Counted from the stretch's first letter, positions 34,970 to 44,817 are shown. The stretch: 64,000 nucleotides of DNA from Sphingobacterium sp. SGR-19 (GCF_011043555.1 NZ_JAAKGS010000011.1:1-64000); one strand, 5' to 3'. The notes: a model not told the origin generated them from the letters alone. Made by a program: numbers and translations.

Positions 34970-36034
34970 ATGTCCAAACTATTCAATCCGATATCGATAA
35001 AAGGAGTAACCTTAAAAAATAGGATTATTGTGTCCCCAATGTGTCAATATTCTGCCGTGGATGGCGTTGCCAACGACTGGCATCTCGTGCATCTCGGGGG
35101 CTTCGCAGTAGGTGGAGCAGCGCTAGTTTTGGTAGAAGCGACTGGTGTTTCGCCTGAGGCTCGGATATCCTCTTCCGACTTGGGGTTGTGGAAAGACGAA
35201 CAGATAGAAAAACTAGCACAGATCAACGCTTTTGTGAAACAACAAGGCGCGATTCCGGGCATACAGTTGGCACATGCCGGCCGAAAAGCCAGTACGATGG
35301 TTCCCTGGGAAGGTCATGTTGAGGTGACGCCGGAAAACGGTGGTTGGCAGACGGTCGCACCATCAGCGGTTCCGTATGCTAACGATTATCCCAAACCAAT
35401 AGCGTTGGATGTTGAAGGTATTCAAAAGGTGATCGCCGATTTTACATCGGCAACGGAAAGGGCGTTAAAAGCGGGCTTTGAGGTCATCGAAATCCACGCA
35501 TCGCATGGCTATCTGCTGCACCAGTTTCTCTCGCCTTTGAGCAACCACCGGAGCGACGCGTATGGCGGTAGTTTTGAAAATAGGATTCGGTTGTTGCTAG
35601 AGATCGTGGAGAGCGTACAGGCAGTGTTGCCGACAGAAACACCTTTATTTGTCCGGATGCCAGGTACAGACTGGGCAGAAGGCGGATGGACGCCGGAAGA
35701 CGCCTCGGCACTTGCCCAGATCTTAAAAGACAAAGGAGTAGATGTCATGGATGTGACCAGCGGTGGTCTGGTACGCCATCAGAAAATAGCCATTGGACCG
35801 GCTTACCAAACGCCTTTCGCAGCAAAAGTAAAACGGGAAACAGGCGCGTTGACGTCTACTGCTGGATTGATCACGAACGCTGTACAGGCGGAATCTATCT
35901 TGGTCAATGAGGAAGCGGATTTAATTATGATTGCTCGGGAACTCTTGAGAGACCCCCATTTTCCACTGCGAGCAGCCCGCGATTTGAAAGTCAATATCGA
36001 CTGGCCCGTACAGTATGAACGGGCGCAGTGGTAA
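34970..36034 (+). CDS. Old yellow enzyme family NADH:flavin oxidoreductase (YqjM-like)
   Basis: A TIM-barrel flavoenzyme of 354 residues. YqjM-class landmarks are visible: RIIVSPMCQYSA with the Cys that tunes FMN, the active-site HASHGYLLHQFLSPLSNHRSDAYGGSFENR, DVMDVTSGG and the late ADLIMIARELLRDPHFPLRAA. It reduces activated C=C bonds (enones, quinones) with NAD(P)H in the cytoplasm. ATG 34970 is the natural start (MSKLFNPISIKGVTLKNR); an upstream frame from 34937 adds an unlikely 11 residues. It stands alone and fits with the other electrophile-reducing genes of this window. Confidence 0.94.
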   Translation: MSKLFNPISIKGVTLKNRIIVSPMCQYSAVDGVANDWHLVHLGGFAVGGAALVLVEATGVSPEARISSSDLGLWKDEQIEKLAQINAFVKQQGAIPGIQLAHAGRKASTMVPWEGHVEVTPENGGWQTVAPSAVPYANDYPKPIALDVEGIQKVIADFTSATERALKAGFEVIEIHASHGYLLHQFLSPLSNHRSDAYGGSFENRIRLLLEIVESVQAVLPTETPLFVRMPGTDWAEGGWTPEDASALAQILKDKGVDVMDVTSGGLVRHQKIAIGPAYQTPFAAKVKRETGALTSTAGLITNAVQAESILVNEEADLIMIARELLRDPHFPLRAARDLKVNIDWPVQYERAQW

Positions 36035-36372
36035 AGGAGTAGGCATTCAGAAGATATAAGAAACAGGCTATTCATGCTCCCCTGTGGCACAGACGGTACA
36101 GGATGGATGTACCGATGAGATTCGTAATTTAATTGATCTCCTATGTTTTTGCTTTTATAACGACGACTATAAATTGTAAGATAAGCTACAAGCGAATACG
36201 GAACGCCATAGTTTAGTTTTCGATAGTGACGATTACCGGGCAAGCGACGGGGGAAACGATATGAACCGGGAAGTGGAGAATGCGCCTATCTGTATGTTAC
36301 AGCGAAAAATGCCAGTTTGAACTATCTACGTATCGGAGAATCTTTAAATTACCTCATCAAATAGAAATAAAT
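36035..36372. other. Intergenic region before the Crp/Fnr gene
   Basis: No gene seen. A seven-base-stem hairpin (CGGTACA / TGTACCG, 36094-36114) lacks a T tract. An open frame upstream of 36373 is continuous with the Crp/Fnr gene but its sequence does not resemble the family. Confidence 0.45.
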
Positions 36373-37011
36373 ATGGAAGAATTAATCGAGGAAACCTACA
36401 GCGGTATATTTGAAAAGGAGCTAATTAACGAAATTGTTTCTGTCGCCAAAATTGTCGAATTTAAAGAAGGTGATGTATTGATCGATATAGGCAAGTATAT
36501 CAAAACCATGCCATTGCTCATCAGCGGAGCTATCAAAATCATGCGGGAGGACTTTGACACAGGCGAATTATTGCTCTATTTTATTGAAAAAGGAGACACT
36601 TGCTCCATGACGCTTACCTGCTGTATGGGCGATAAAAAAAGTGAAATTCGTGCTATAGCAGAAAATAATGGTTTAGTGGCTATGATTCCTGTTGGCAAAA
36701 TGGAAGAATGGATGGCCAAATACAAAAGCTGGCGTGCCTTTGTTTTTGAAAGTTATAATAACCGCTTCAATGAAATGCTTGCTGCCATAGACAATATTGC
36801 CTTCATGCACATGGATGAGCGTCTTTACAATTATCTATGGGAAAAAAGTAAGGTTAATAATTCTTCCGTCATTATAAAAACACATCAGGAAATTGCCTAT
36901 GAACTGAATAGTTCAAGGGTGGTTATTTCACGGCTGTTGAAAGCGTTGGAAAATGAAGGAAAAATAAAAATGAACCGTAATAACATAGAATTATTGCTAA
37001 ACGCACTTTAA
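36373..37011 (+). CDS. Crp/Fnr-family transcriptional regulator
   Basis: From ATG 36373 the protein has 212 residues: a cyclic-nucleotide-binding-type beta-barrel (about 10-120; FKEGDVLIDIGKYIKTMPLLISGAIKIM, LLYFIEKGDTCSMTLTCCMGDKKSEIRAIAENN), the long dimer helix and a C-terminal HTH (about 160-205; IIKTHQEIAYELNSSRVVISRLLKALENEGKI). The three Cys in TCSMTLTCC are notable; this variant is common in Bacteroidota and could be redox- or sulfide-responsive (inference). The longer frame from 36280 adds residues unlike the family, so I prefer 36373. It lies before the second ECF sigma operon but has its own long upstream region; no direct link is shown. Confidence 0.9.
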   Translation: MEELIEETYSGIFEKELINEIVSVAKIVEFKEGDVLIDIGKYIKTMPLLISGAIKIMREDFDTGELLLYFIEKGDTCSMTLTCCMGDKKSEIRAIAENNGLVAMIPVGKMEEWMAKYKSWRAFVFESYNNRFNEMLAAIDNIAFMHMDERLYNYLWEKSKVNNSSVIIKTHQEIAYELNSSRVVISRLLKALENEGKIKMNRNNIELLLNAL

Positions 37012-37114
37012 TGCTGCCTCAGACCAATAAATAGGCGCGCTTTGGTAGCGTCGATAGTGAGAGAATTGGTGCATTTGTACGATTCCGGCAAGTAGTTTAA
37101 AAAATCAGAATAAA

Positions 37115-37132
37115 ATACCCTATATAGGGTAT
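37115..37132. promoter_or_regulatory. Perfect 18-base palindrome upstream of the second ECF sigma operon
   Basis: ATACCCTATATAGGGTAT is fully self-complementary and lies 114 bases before the sigma factor start and 104 bases after the Crp/Fnr stop. It has the size of a dimeric-regulator binding site. No binding protein can be named; the preceding Crp/Fnr protein is one candidate though the classic TTGAT/ATCAA half-sites are absent. Confidence 0.5.
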
Positions 37133-37245
37133 GATGTGAATTCTTTTGGTATCTTTATGCTCTTAGGGATGCTAATGATAATATAAATATTTATTAACAA
37201 AACCTTTATACCAGTTGTGTAACCTTGTAAGGTGAATTTTTCCTT

Positions 37246-37833
37246 ATGAGACCACATTCCAAAGATATTTCCGAACAAGAGTTTACGGCGTTCCAGAATG
37301 GAAGCCAAGGGATTTTTCGGAAAATTTTTGACACATACCAGCAAGTACTTCTTCGATATGCGTATTCCGTATGCGGAAAAGAGGATATTGCATCCGACGC
37401 GGTCCAAGAGAGTTTTGTTCAATTATACCAAAATCGCTCAAAGGTTGACGGCCCTAGCGGAATTTATCCCTTATTGTTCGTCATGACCAAAAGATATTTG
37501 CTACGTGTTTTCCGCCGGTCGATTGTCGAAGCGAAATTTAAAGATGAGCTTAGCAGCGATTGGGATGAAGGCTCCACGGCAACAATCGACCAACTTGCCG
37601 GCAATGATTTGCGTTCCTTACTGTTGGAATTGGTGGAACAATTGCCTGCCAAACAAAAGGAGATATTTCAGTTGAACAAATTTGCGGGTTACTCTTACGA
37701 GGAGATTTCCGAGCAGATGGGAACCTCTAAAAATACAGTGAAAAACCAATTAATAAGTGCATCACGAAAAATAAGACTGAGCTTGCACAAGCTATACGCT
37801 TTTATTTTTTTAATTTATTTCTTTCGTCAGTAG
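37246..37833 (+). CDS. ECF-family RNA polymerase sigma factor (FecI-like)
   Basis: Sigma region 2 (about 15-85; FQNGSQGIFRKIFDTYQQVLLRYAYSVCGKEDIASDAVQESFVQLYQNR) and region 4 (about 125-185; LPAKQKEIFQLNKFAGYSYEEISEQMGTSKNTVKNQLISASRKIR) are clear. It should transcribe the following FecR/SusC/SusD/GDPD genes once released from FecR. The C terminus ends in a hydrophobic tail (LYAFIFLIYFF), seen in some Bacteroidota ECF factors. FecR follows after 46 bases. Confidence 0.93.
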   Translation: MRPHSKDISEQEFTAFQNGSQGIFRKIFDTYQQVLLRYAYSVCGKEDIASDAVQESFVQLYQNRSKVDGPSGIYPLLFVMTKRYLLRVFRRSIVEAKFKDELSSDWDEGSTATIDQLAGNDLRSLLLELVEQLPAKQKEIFQLNKFAGYSYEEISEQMGTSKNTVKNQLISASRKIRLSLHKLYAFIFLIYFFRQ

Positions 37834-37879
37834 TCCTTTTACCGGCTTGAGGTAATTATAAGAATAAAGGACAATAATA

Positions 37880-39073
37880 TTGGAAAAGGATAAGCTATAT
37901 CGTTTAGTTCGGCGGTACCGTGACGGCAGCATAACAGATCGCGAGCTGAAAGAACTGAAAACATATATTCATCAGGAGACTTCCGATCAGCTATTGGAGG
38001 ACGTTTTTGCCGAACTCGCCGAGAAATCACCTTTGCCATGGCCGACCACTGAACATGTAGATGAGCGTTATAGTGCTATTCAGCATCGGATAAATAGACA
38101 ATATGAGGTACTATCCACTCGTATTCGAAAATGGCGGTTTATGAGGGTCGCTGCAGCCCTCTTTATACTGATTGGTATTACAGCGCTCCTCTTTACAGAT
38201 ACCGATTTATTCGATCGGAGCGAAGATAGGGCGGATTGGGAGCAGAGACAATGGTCGGCAATCGTTCCGGGGACGAACAAAGCCAAAATCGTATTGGAAA
38301 ACGGACAGGAAATCGATCTGGAGCAACTTGCGGATAATACGTCCATAGCGATGGACGGATACACAATAACGAAAAATAAGAAGGGAGAAATCTCCTACAG
38401 GATGTTGGACGGAAAGGCACTGGAAAACGGATTATATAATACGATTGTTGTACCGAGGGGCGGCGAATACAAGCTGAATCTGCCAGATGGGAGCGAAGTC
38501 TGGTTAAATGCAGCAAGCAGCCTCCGCTATCCTTTGAATTTTGGGGAGGCGGCTAGAAAAGTTGAGCTCACAGGCGAGGCATATTTCCGTGTTGTTAAGA
38601 AAACCGCCGGTACCAAAAAATTGCCTTTTATTGTGCAAGTTGGTGAACAGGAATTAGAGGTGCTGGGTACCGCATTTAATTTAAACAGCTATGCCGAAAG
38701 AATAAAGACAACCTTAGTGGAAGGTGCCGTTCGCTTACGCTTCCCTAAAGGTAGAGAGAAAGAGCTTCTACCTAATCAGCAATCCATTTACAGTCCTCGT
38801 TCGGGAAAAATTCAGATAGAAAAAATAAATCCATACTACACCATCGCTTGGCGGAATGGCTCGTTCGCTTTTGACAATGCGCCGCTGGGGGAAGTTTTAG
38901 ACTGTCTTTCCCGATGGTACGATGTTTCTTTTGAATATACTGTTGATAAAGAGCCTGTTCGGTTTACAGGTTCGATTTCCCGCTATGAAAATATAGAGAC
39001 GCTGTTGAAGTTGATTGAAATGACAAACAGTGTAAAATTTGAGATAAAAGAAAGGAGGATCAAGGTGATTTAA
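37880..39073 (+). CDS. FecR-family anti-sigma factor (DUF4974 C terminus)
   Basis: Cytoplasmic N-terminal helices (1-85), one membrane helix (about 88-105), a FecR domain (about 190-285; VPRGGEYKLNLPDGSEVWLNAASSLRYPLNFG, VELTGEAYFRVVK, LEVLGTAFNLNSY) and the DUF4974 domain (about 325-395). The start is TTG 37880, supported by AAGGAC upstream and by the MEKDKLYRLVRRYRDG N terminus typical of the family. It restrains the sigma factor at 37246 and receives the signal from the STN domain of the SusC at 39192. Paralogous to the FecR at 17764. Confidence 0.93.
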   Translation: MEKDKLYRLVRRYRDGSITDRELKELKTYIHQETSDQLLEDVFAELAEKSPLPWPTTEHVDERYSAIQHRINRQYEVLSTRIRKWRFMRVAAALFILIGITALLFTDTDLFDRSEDRADWEQRQWSAIVPGTNKAKIVLENGQEIDLEQLADNTSIAMDGYTITKNKKGEISYRMLDGKALENGLYNTIVVPRGGEYKLNLPDGSEVWLNAASSLRYPLNFGEAARKVELTGEAYFRVVKKTAGTKKLPFIVQVGEQELEVLGTAFNLNSYAERIKTTLVEGAVRLRFPKGREKELLPNQQSIYSPRSGKIQIEKINPYYTIAWRNGSFAFDNAPLGEVLDCLSRWYDVSFEYTVDKEPVRFTGSISRYENIETLLKLIEMTNSVKFEIKERRIKVI

Positions 39074-39191
39074 ATAAATACAGAAAACGTATGTATGAAG
39101 AAATAATTATCAGGAACGCCGCGAACGCTCCCGATAATATAGTAAAATGTTGATCAACGATTGCATAAGTAAAAAACAACCGCAATAGCAA

Positions 39192-42100
39192 ATGTATAAA
39201 AAAAATAATAGTTCAAGACGTAGGAAAAGTTCTATTCCTCGAATAAACAGGCTTTTGCCCATGAAACTAGCACTTTTATTAATGTGCGCAGCAACAATAC
39301 AGGTCAGCGCAATGACTTTCGGCCAAACCATCACCTTGAAGCGAAAGAATGCGAAGATGGTCGATGTTCTACAGGAAATCCAAGAGCAAAGTGGCTATCA
39401 CATTTTTTATGATTCCGCATTGGTGCCGCAGAATCTGAAATTGGATGTCGATTTACGGGGATTATCTCTCCAGTCGGCTCTTTCGAAAATTTTGACTGCT
39501 TTTTATATCGACTATAATGTCGTAGATAAGAATGTTATCCTAACGGAAAGCAAAAGGAGGACAGCGGTACATCGCTCCAAACAATCTCCGGCGGATATAT
39601 CCCAACAAGCCGTCGTAAAGGGGCGCGTCAGCAATGTCGACGGAATTGGGTTGGCTAATGTCTCGGTTGCGGAAAAACACACAGATAACCTTGCAGCTAC
39701 CGATGAACGCGGAAATTTTGAGCTGCGTGTTTCGAAGTGGCCGGCGCTACTCGTTTTCTCATCGGTGGGTTTCCAACGGCAGGAGCTTACGGTAAGTCAA
39801 GGAAGCGAGGTGGTTATAGAAATGGTTCCCGCCATTACGGAAATGGATGAAGTTGTGGTCGTCGGATACGGCACACAACGCCGGAGTGACCTCACGGGAT
39901 CTGTATCCAGTATCAAAGGCGAGCAATTGAGCGCTGCGCCTATAGGCCAATTGTCCAATTCGCTTCAGGGATTGTCGTCAGGGCTTGAGATTGTATCCGG
40001 AGGAGGATCTCCGGCAGAAGAGCCTACGATACAGATTCGGGGAACTGGTAGTGTCAATTCATCGAATCCATTGGTGGTGATTGACGGTGTGCCTTCTGGA
40101 AAATTGACCGATATCAATCCCAATGATATCGAACAGATAGAAGTATTAAAAGACGCTTCCTCAGCGGCAATTTACGGTACGCGAGCGGCCAATGGGGTTA
40201 TCTTAGTGACGACAAAACGAGGTAAATTTGGTCAGCCGACGCAATACAGTGTCAACTTATATTCCGGGATCACCAACGTAAATAATAAACTGGATTTACT
40301 TGGTGCGGAAGATCTCGTTATGCTTAAAAAAGAACGCTATACCAATGATGGGATCGCAGCGAATGTCTTCTGGGACGATCCGTATTATGCGGAAGATCGT
40401 ACCGACTGGCAAGACGAACTTTTTCAAGCGGGCAGGTTGGAAAATTTCGATCTAAGCATCAGAGGTGGCGGAGAGAAATCGTCTTATCTGACCAGCTTGG
40501 GATATTATAACGAAAAAGGGATTATGTTAAGTTCCAAATTTCGTCGACTATCGGCACGGGTCAACTCGAACCACGTAATTTCCGATAAACTGAAACTGGT
40601 TCAGAACTTTCAATATAACTATCGGAATTGGTATAACCCGTCTACGAGTTCGGTGTACAGCGGTGTGCTGTGGCAGGCACTTCGTTTTAACCCGGCCATC
40701 CCGGTGATGGACGAAAACGGTGAGTGGGGAACGGCATCGGCAAATAATGAACTGGGCGACATCAACAATCCTGTATACGAGCTTTCCACAGAGGACCGGA
40801 CGAAACGCAACCATAATATGTTAGCTTCGATGACCTTAGAGTATGCAATTACTGACGATTTGAAATGGAAAGGTAATATTGGATTTGAGGGTAATCTCTA
40901 TCAATCTCGGGACTTCTTCCCAAGTGTTACCCAACAGATGAGACGACGTAATGACGCAGAATTGGGGATCACAAACCAGGAAAGTTATACGGTTTTGGGC
41001 GAAACGTATATAGATTATCGTCGTGCTTTTGGCAGCCATCATCTCGATGCAGTAGCCGGGGTATCCATGCAATCTAGAAACGGCAGTTTCCAAACGGTAA
41101 AAAAGATAGGATACGCAGATGAAAGTCTAGACCAGATCGTATTTGATAACGGCGCTACGATGAACAGTATCATCGGAAATTATGACGTGCCACAAAAATT
41201 AGCCTCGGCTTTTGCCAGGCTTAACTACAGCTACGCCAATAGATATCTCTTGACCATGACGATGCGGGGCGATGGTTCTTCCAAATTTATGCCCGGTAGA
41301 CGATGGGGATATTTTCCCGGATTTTCTGCAGGATGGCGGATATCGGAAGAAGATTTCATGGCGGATATATCCTTTCTGGACGATCTAAAGATCAAAGCGG
41401 GCTGGGGGATGTTGGGCAACCAAGAAGTGGCAGATTTGCAATACCTCACCATCATCAAAAGGAATATCGACTATGGTAATAAATACACATTCGGCGCTGA
41501 CCAAGTTGGTGGTTCCCGTATTACGAGCCTTGCCAATCCTTTTATTACCTGGGAAAAAACGGCGATGACCAACTTGGGGGTAGATGCTGTATTATTCCAA
41601 GGTGGTTTGACGGCAAATGTCGCGTGGTTTGATAAAAGGACAAGCGATATGCTTATTCCCGCGGTCGTCATGGGTACCGTAGGTAGGGCAACTATTCCGG
41701 ATTCCAATATCGGGGAGATGCGTAACTGGGGTTGGGAAATCGAACTGACCCAACAGAAACAACTAGATAATGGCTTTGCTTATAATGTAGGCTTCAATCT
41801 TACTTTCCTGAAGAATAAGGTGACCAAACTTTATGGGAATAACAACTACATAGGATCTGTTTTTTATGGACGCCAGTCCCAGGAGATTTCCCGGACCTAC
41901 GAAGATATGCCTTTGGCTTCTTTTTTTGGATGGAAGAGCGATGGTCTGTATCAAAATCAAGCCGAAATCGATGCCGATGTGCACATTCAAAATGACGAAC
42001 GTAAGGCAGACATAAAACCCGGCGACGTGCGATTTGTGGACATCAACGGCGACGGACAGATCGATGAGCAGGACCGTGTCTATCTAGGTGATCCAAATCC

Positions 42101-42590
42101 GGATGCCATTCTTGGATTGCAACTGGGGGTAGGGTTTAAAGGTTGGATGTTGCATGCAAATCTAACCGGAAGTTTTGGCGGACAACTTTACAACGCCGAT
42201 CGGATGCAAGGACTCGACCCTACTTATTCGTATAATATGTACGCGGAGGCACTAGGTCGTTGGCACGGCGAAGGTACCAGCAATACGATTCCGCGTATGA
42301 GCACGCAGCGGACAAATTTAAACCATCGGACGTCCGATCTTTTTATTGAAAACGGAAACTTTGTGAAGTTGAAGACGCTTACCTTATCATATAAGATACC
42401 TACATCGGAAAGGAGCTTGTTCCGGGATATGAACGTGTACGTCATGGGAGAAAATCTTTTTGTGATGAGCGCTTATAAAGGATATAATCCGGAGATAGGC
42501 TACTCCGATGGAAATCTGCAGCGCGGAGTGGATTACGCGAACTTTCCATTTAGCAGAAAAATTAATTTAGGGCTTAGATTTGATTTTTAA
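39192..42590 (+). CDS. SusC/RagA-type TonB-linked outer-membrane protein with STN domain
   Basis: A long charged N terminus precedes the signal helix (about 24-45, ending TFGQ). Then come an STN domain (about 48-118; LKRKNAKMVDVLQEIQEQSGYHIFYD...KNVILTES), a CarboxypepD-like domain (about 137-215), the SusC signature EVVVVGYGTQRRSDLTGSVSS, plug (SSAAIYGTRAANGVILVTTKRG) and barrel to residue 1132 ending LGLRFDF. ATG 39261 (MKLALLLMCAA) is an alternative start that begins directly at the signal peptide. It works with the SusD at 42593 and, through STN, with the FecR at 37880. Confidence 0.95.
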   Translation: MYKKNNSSRRRKSSIPRINRLLPMKLALLLMCAATIQVSAMTFGQTITLKRKNAKMVDVLQEIQEQSGYHIFYDSALVPQNLKLDVDLRGLSLQSALSKILTAFYIDYNVVDKNVILTESKRRTAVHRSKQSPADISQQAVVKGRVSNVDGIGLANVSVAEKHTDNLAATDERGNFELRVSKWPALLVFSSVGFQRQELTVSQGSEVVIEMVPAITEMDEVVVVGYGTQRRSDLTGSVSSIKGEQLSAAPIGQLSNSLQGLSSGLEIVSGGGSPAEEPTIQIRGTGSVNSSNPLVVIDGVPSGKLTDINPNDIEQIEVLKDASSAAIYGTRAANGVILVTTKRGKFGQPTQYSVNLYSGITNVNNKLDLLGAEDLVMLKKERYTNDGIAANVFWDDPYYAEDRTDWQDELFQAGRLENFDLSIRGGGEKSSYLTSLGYYNEKGIMLSSKFRRLSARVNSNHVISDKLKLVQNFQYNYRNWYNPSTSSVYSGVLWQALRFNPAIPVMDENGEWGTASANNELGDINNPVYELSTEDRTKRNHNMLASMTLEYAITDDLKWKGNIGFEGNLYQSRDFFPSVTQQMRRRNDAELGITNQESYTVLGETYIDYRRAFGSHHLDAVAGVSMQSRNGSFQTVKKIGYADESLDQIVFDNGATMNSIIGNYDVPQKLASAFARLNYSYANRYLLTMTMRGDGSSKFMPGRRWGYFPGFSAGWRISEEDFMADISFLDDLKIKAGWGMLGNQEVADLQYLTIIKRNIDYGNKYTFGADQVGGSRITSLANPFITWEKTAMTNLGVDAVLFQGGLTANVAWFDKRTSDMLIPAVVMGTVGRATIPDSNIGEMRNWGWEIELTQQKQLDNGFAYNVGFNLTFLKNKVTKLYGNNNYIGSVFYGRQSQEISRTYEDMPLASFFGWKSDGLYQNQAEIDADVHIQNDERKADIKPGDVRFVDINGDGQIDEQDRVYLGDPNPDAILGLQLGVGFKGWMLHANLTGSFGGQLYNADRMQGLDPTYSYNMYAEALGRWHGEGTSNTIPRMSTQRTNLNHRTSDLFIENGNFVKLKTLTLSYKIPTSERSLFRDMNVYVMGENLFVMSAYKGYNPEIGYSDGNLQRGVDYANFPFSRKINLGLRFDF

Positions 42591-42592
42591 AG

Positions 42593-44059
42593 ATGAAGAA
42601 CAATAGTATGTTAACCGTCGTCCTTTTGTGTTTGTTGTGGGGAGTTTCCTCCTGCGATGATCTGTTGGATATCGACGTAAAAGGACAGTATACCGAAGAA
42701 AACTATTTCAAAAACGAACAGTCGGTGGTGGATGCCGTTACCGGGCTTTACGGGATCTTAATAGCGGAAGATTTTGTAGCGCACGGGGATTATACATGGG
42801 ATATTGCATCCGACGATGTATACCGTGCCGGTGACCATTCGGAGGACGAAGCCATCGAAACGTTCACTTTTGATGCCTCCAACCCACAGTTGAGCGCTGG
42901 TTGGACATGGAAGTACGAAATGGTTTCGAGGGCTAATATTATTCTTACGCATGTGCCCGCGCTTGCCGATATTTCCCAAGAAATCAAGGATAGAAGTCTC
43001 GGAGAGGCTTATTTCTTTCGAGCATTTGCCAATTGGTGGTTGTATTTGCCTTATGGTGAGTTTCCACTCCTTACCCAGGAGGACGTTGTGAACGCAAATT
43101 ATAACAAGCCGAAAGCGGCCATCGAGGAAGTGCTGCAGGCTATCGAACAGGACCTACAGGCCGCTGAAAAGCTGCTTCCCCCAACGTCAAGCGCCGGCCG
43201 CGTCAATAAAGGTACTGCATGGGCATATTTAACGCAGTTGTACATGCATTGGTCAAGTTATCCGGACAACGAGGATAAGCTGGATCTGGCTATCCAGGCT
43301 GGCGAGCATATTACGGCCAATGCGATGTATGGATTGGCCGACAACTTTCAGGATAATTTTCGTCAGAAAACAACCGCTCTTCCCGAAATGTTGCTTTACG
43401 TGACATCTTCACAGGCATGGCGTAATTCATCTACGATTTATTATTTCAGCCCACGTACGCTCGGCGGATGGAACTTTTTCCACCCAATGAAAAATCTTTT
43501 TGATGCGTTTGGTAACGACCCACGCAGGTTGGCCACCATGTGGAGTGACGGAGATATGATTGATGTCGGGAATTCCGAAATGAGATATGACGGTAATAGC
43601 TCGGAAACAGGTTATCATTTTAATAAGTATACAACCTTCACTCCTGAGGGCAAATTGAGTTTCGACCTGCTCATTCCTCTTATGCGTTCCAGTGATGTCT
43701 ATTTATTGGTGGCAGAGGCCAAAATCCGGAAGTCGGGAGCAGGTGCCGGCGATGCCGAAATTAATACCGTGCGCAGAAGAGCACACGCTCAACCTATCTC
43801 GGGAGCAGATAAAGATGATCTTATATTAGAGAGAAGATTAGAACTGGCCGGCGAAAACAGACGCTTTTTTGATCTTATCCGCTGGGACAGGATGGGTTGG
43901 GTCAATGTAGCGGAAATATTGAAAAATCCGGATGCTGTATATCATGCCGATCGTAATCGAATTAATTTTTCAAGACCGAAACATTACTTTTTTCCGCTGC
44001 CGCAGGTAGAAATTGACAAGAGCGGTGGCGTATTGGTACAAAATCAACATTATAAATGA
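42593..44059 (+). CDS. SusD/RagB-type nutrient-binding lipoprotein
   Basis: The lipobox VSSC gives the lipidated Cys at residue 21. Typical SusD features follow: an early LLDIDVKGQYTEENYFKNEQSVVDAVTGLYG segment, TPR-like helices (SLGEAYFFRAFANWWLYLPYGEFPLL, YLLVAEAKIRKSGAGAGDAEINTVRRRA, LILERRLELAGENRRFFDLIRW) and a C terminus HYFFPLPQVEIDKSGG. The gene starts two bases after the SusC stop and its own stop overlaps the GDPD start by four bases (ATGA), so the three are tightly coupled. Its ligand is probably a phosphodiester-containing compound (inference from the neighbour). Confidence 0.95.
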   Translation: MKNNSMLTVVLLCLLWGVSSCDDLLDIDVKGQYTEENYFKNEQSVVDAVTGLYGILIAEDFVAHGDYTWDIASDDVYRAGDHSEDEAIETFTFDASNPQLSAGWTWKYEMVSRANIILTHVPALADISQEIKDRSLGEAYFFRAFANWWLYLPYGEFPLLTQEDVVNANYNKPKAAIEEVLQAIEQDLQAAEKLLPPTSSAGRVNKGTAWAYLTQLYMHWSSYPDNEDKLDLAIQAGEHITANAMYGLADNFQDNFRQKTTALPEMLLYVTSSQAWRNSSTIYYFSPRTLGGWNFFHPMKNLFDAFGNDPRRLATMWSDGDMIDVGNSEMRYDGNSSETGYHFNKYTTFTPEGKLSFDLLIPLMRSSDVYLLVAEAKIRKSGAGAGDAEINTVRRRAHAQPISGADKDDLILERRLELAGENRRFFDLIRWDRMGWVNVAEILKNPDAVYHADRNRINFSRPKHYFFPLPQVEIDKSGGVLVQNQHYK

Positions 44060-44817
44060 ACAAATATATATTGATGACATTGCTCCTACTGGGAGTAACG
44101 TTATGCTGCAAAGCACAGTTTGGCCATGTTAAACTGATCGCCCACAGGGGTGGGGTGGTGGACGAACAGACCGACGAGAATAGTATAGCTTCAATAGAAA
44201 AAGCCGCGGCGAAGGGATACTACATGGTAGAACTCGATGTACGGATGACGAAAGATAGTGTCTTAATCGTACACCACGACCGTGACTTAAAGCGCTTTTT
44301 TGGTGTGGACAAAAAGGTAGATGCGCTAAATTGGGATGTACTACGATCGCTTAAATCTGCTAACGGACACACTATACAAAAGCTGGAGGATATGTTGCGC
44401 GTGGCGGCGGACAGGAGACTACAGGTTATGATCGATCTTAAGATACAAGGCTATCAGTCGCGTAGATTCGAGGAAATCTATACCTTGCTTTCCGATCTTC
44501 ATCTGGCCGACCGAGCTCTGATTATCCCCACCGAGGAAGCCACAGACTTCTTTAGGGGGAAAATTAAATTAAGCTGTACAAAAATGCAAATTGAAGATTA
44601 TCAGCAACGATCGGATTATGCTGCGCAGCACTACTATTTATTTTCCAATCCCTCACCTGACGATTTCCAGTGGGCAAAACGGAATAATATACAGGTGGTG
44701 GGTGTGATCAACTATCACCCGTCAAAGAAGGATAATTATGAGGAGTCTGCGAAGGCATTAAAAGAAATAGGAGTGGAATATATCCAGTTGGATAGCCGTT
44801 TTGATAAATTTTTTTAG
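44056..44817 (+). CDS. Exported glycerophosphodiester phosphodiesterase (GDPD)
   Basis: A signal peptide (about 1-20, CCKAQ) precedes a GDPD TIM barrel. The catalytic blocks are present: LIAHRGG (first catalytic His and Arg), TDENS (Glu metal ligand), MVELDVRMTKDSVLIVHHD (second catalytic His and Glu/Asp metal ligands) and MIDLK. It hydrolyses glycerophosphodiesters to glycerol-3-phosphate and an alcohol, here in the periplasm. Its ATG overlaps the SusD stop (ATGA). As the only enzyme of the locus it indicates glycerophosphodiesters, for example from phospholipid head groups or teichoic acid-like polymers, as the imported substrate (inference). A terminator follows. Confidence 0.93.
   Translation: MNKYILMTLLLLGVTLCCKAQFGHVKLIAHRGGVVDEQTDENSIASIEKAAAKGYYMVELDVRMTKDSVLIVHHDRDLKRFFGVDKKVDALNWDVLRSLKSANGHTIQKLEDMLRVAADRRLQVMIDLKIQGYQSRRFEEIYTLLSDLHLADRALIIPTEEATDFFRGKIKLSCTKMQIEDYQQRSDYAAQHYYLFSNPSPDDFQWAKRNNIQVVGVINYHPSKKDNYEESAKALKEIGVEYIQLDSRFDKFF

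Noticed and set aside
36280-36372. N-terminal extension of the Crp/Fnr regulator
   Set aside because: The 31 extra residues do not resemble the family, whose usual N terminus begins at ATG 36373.
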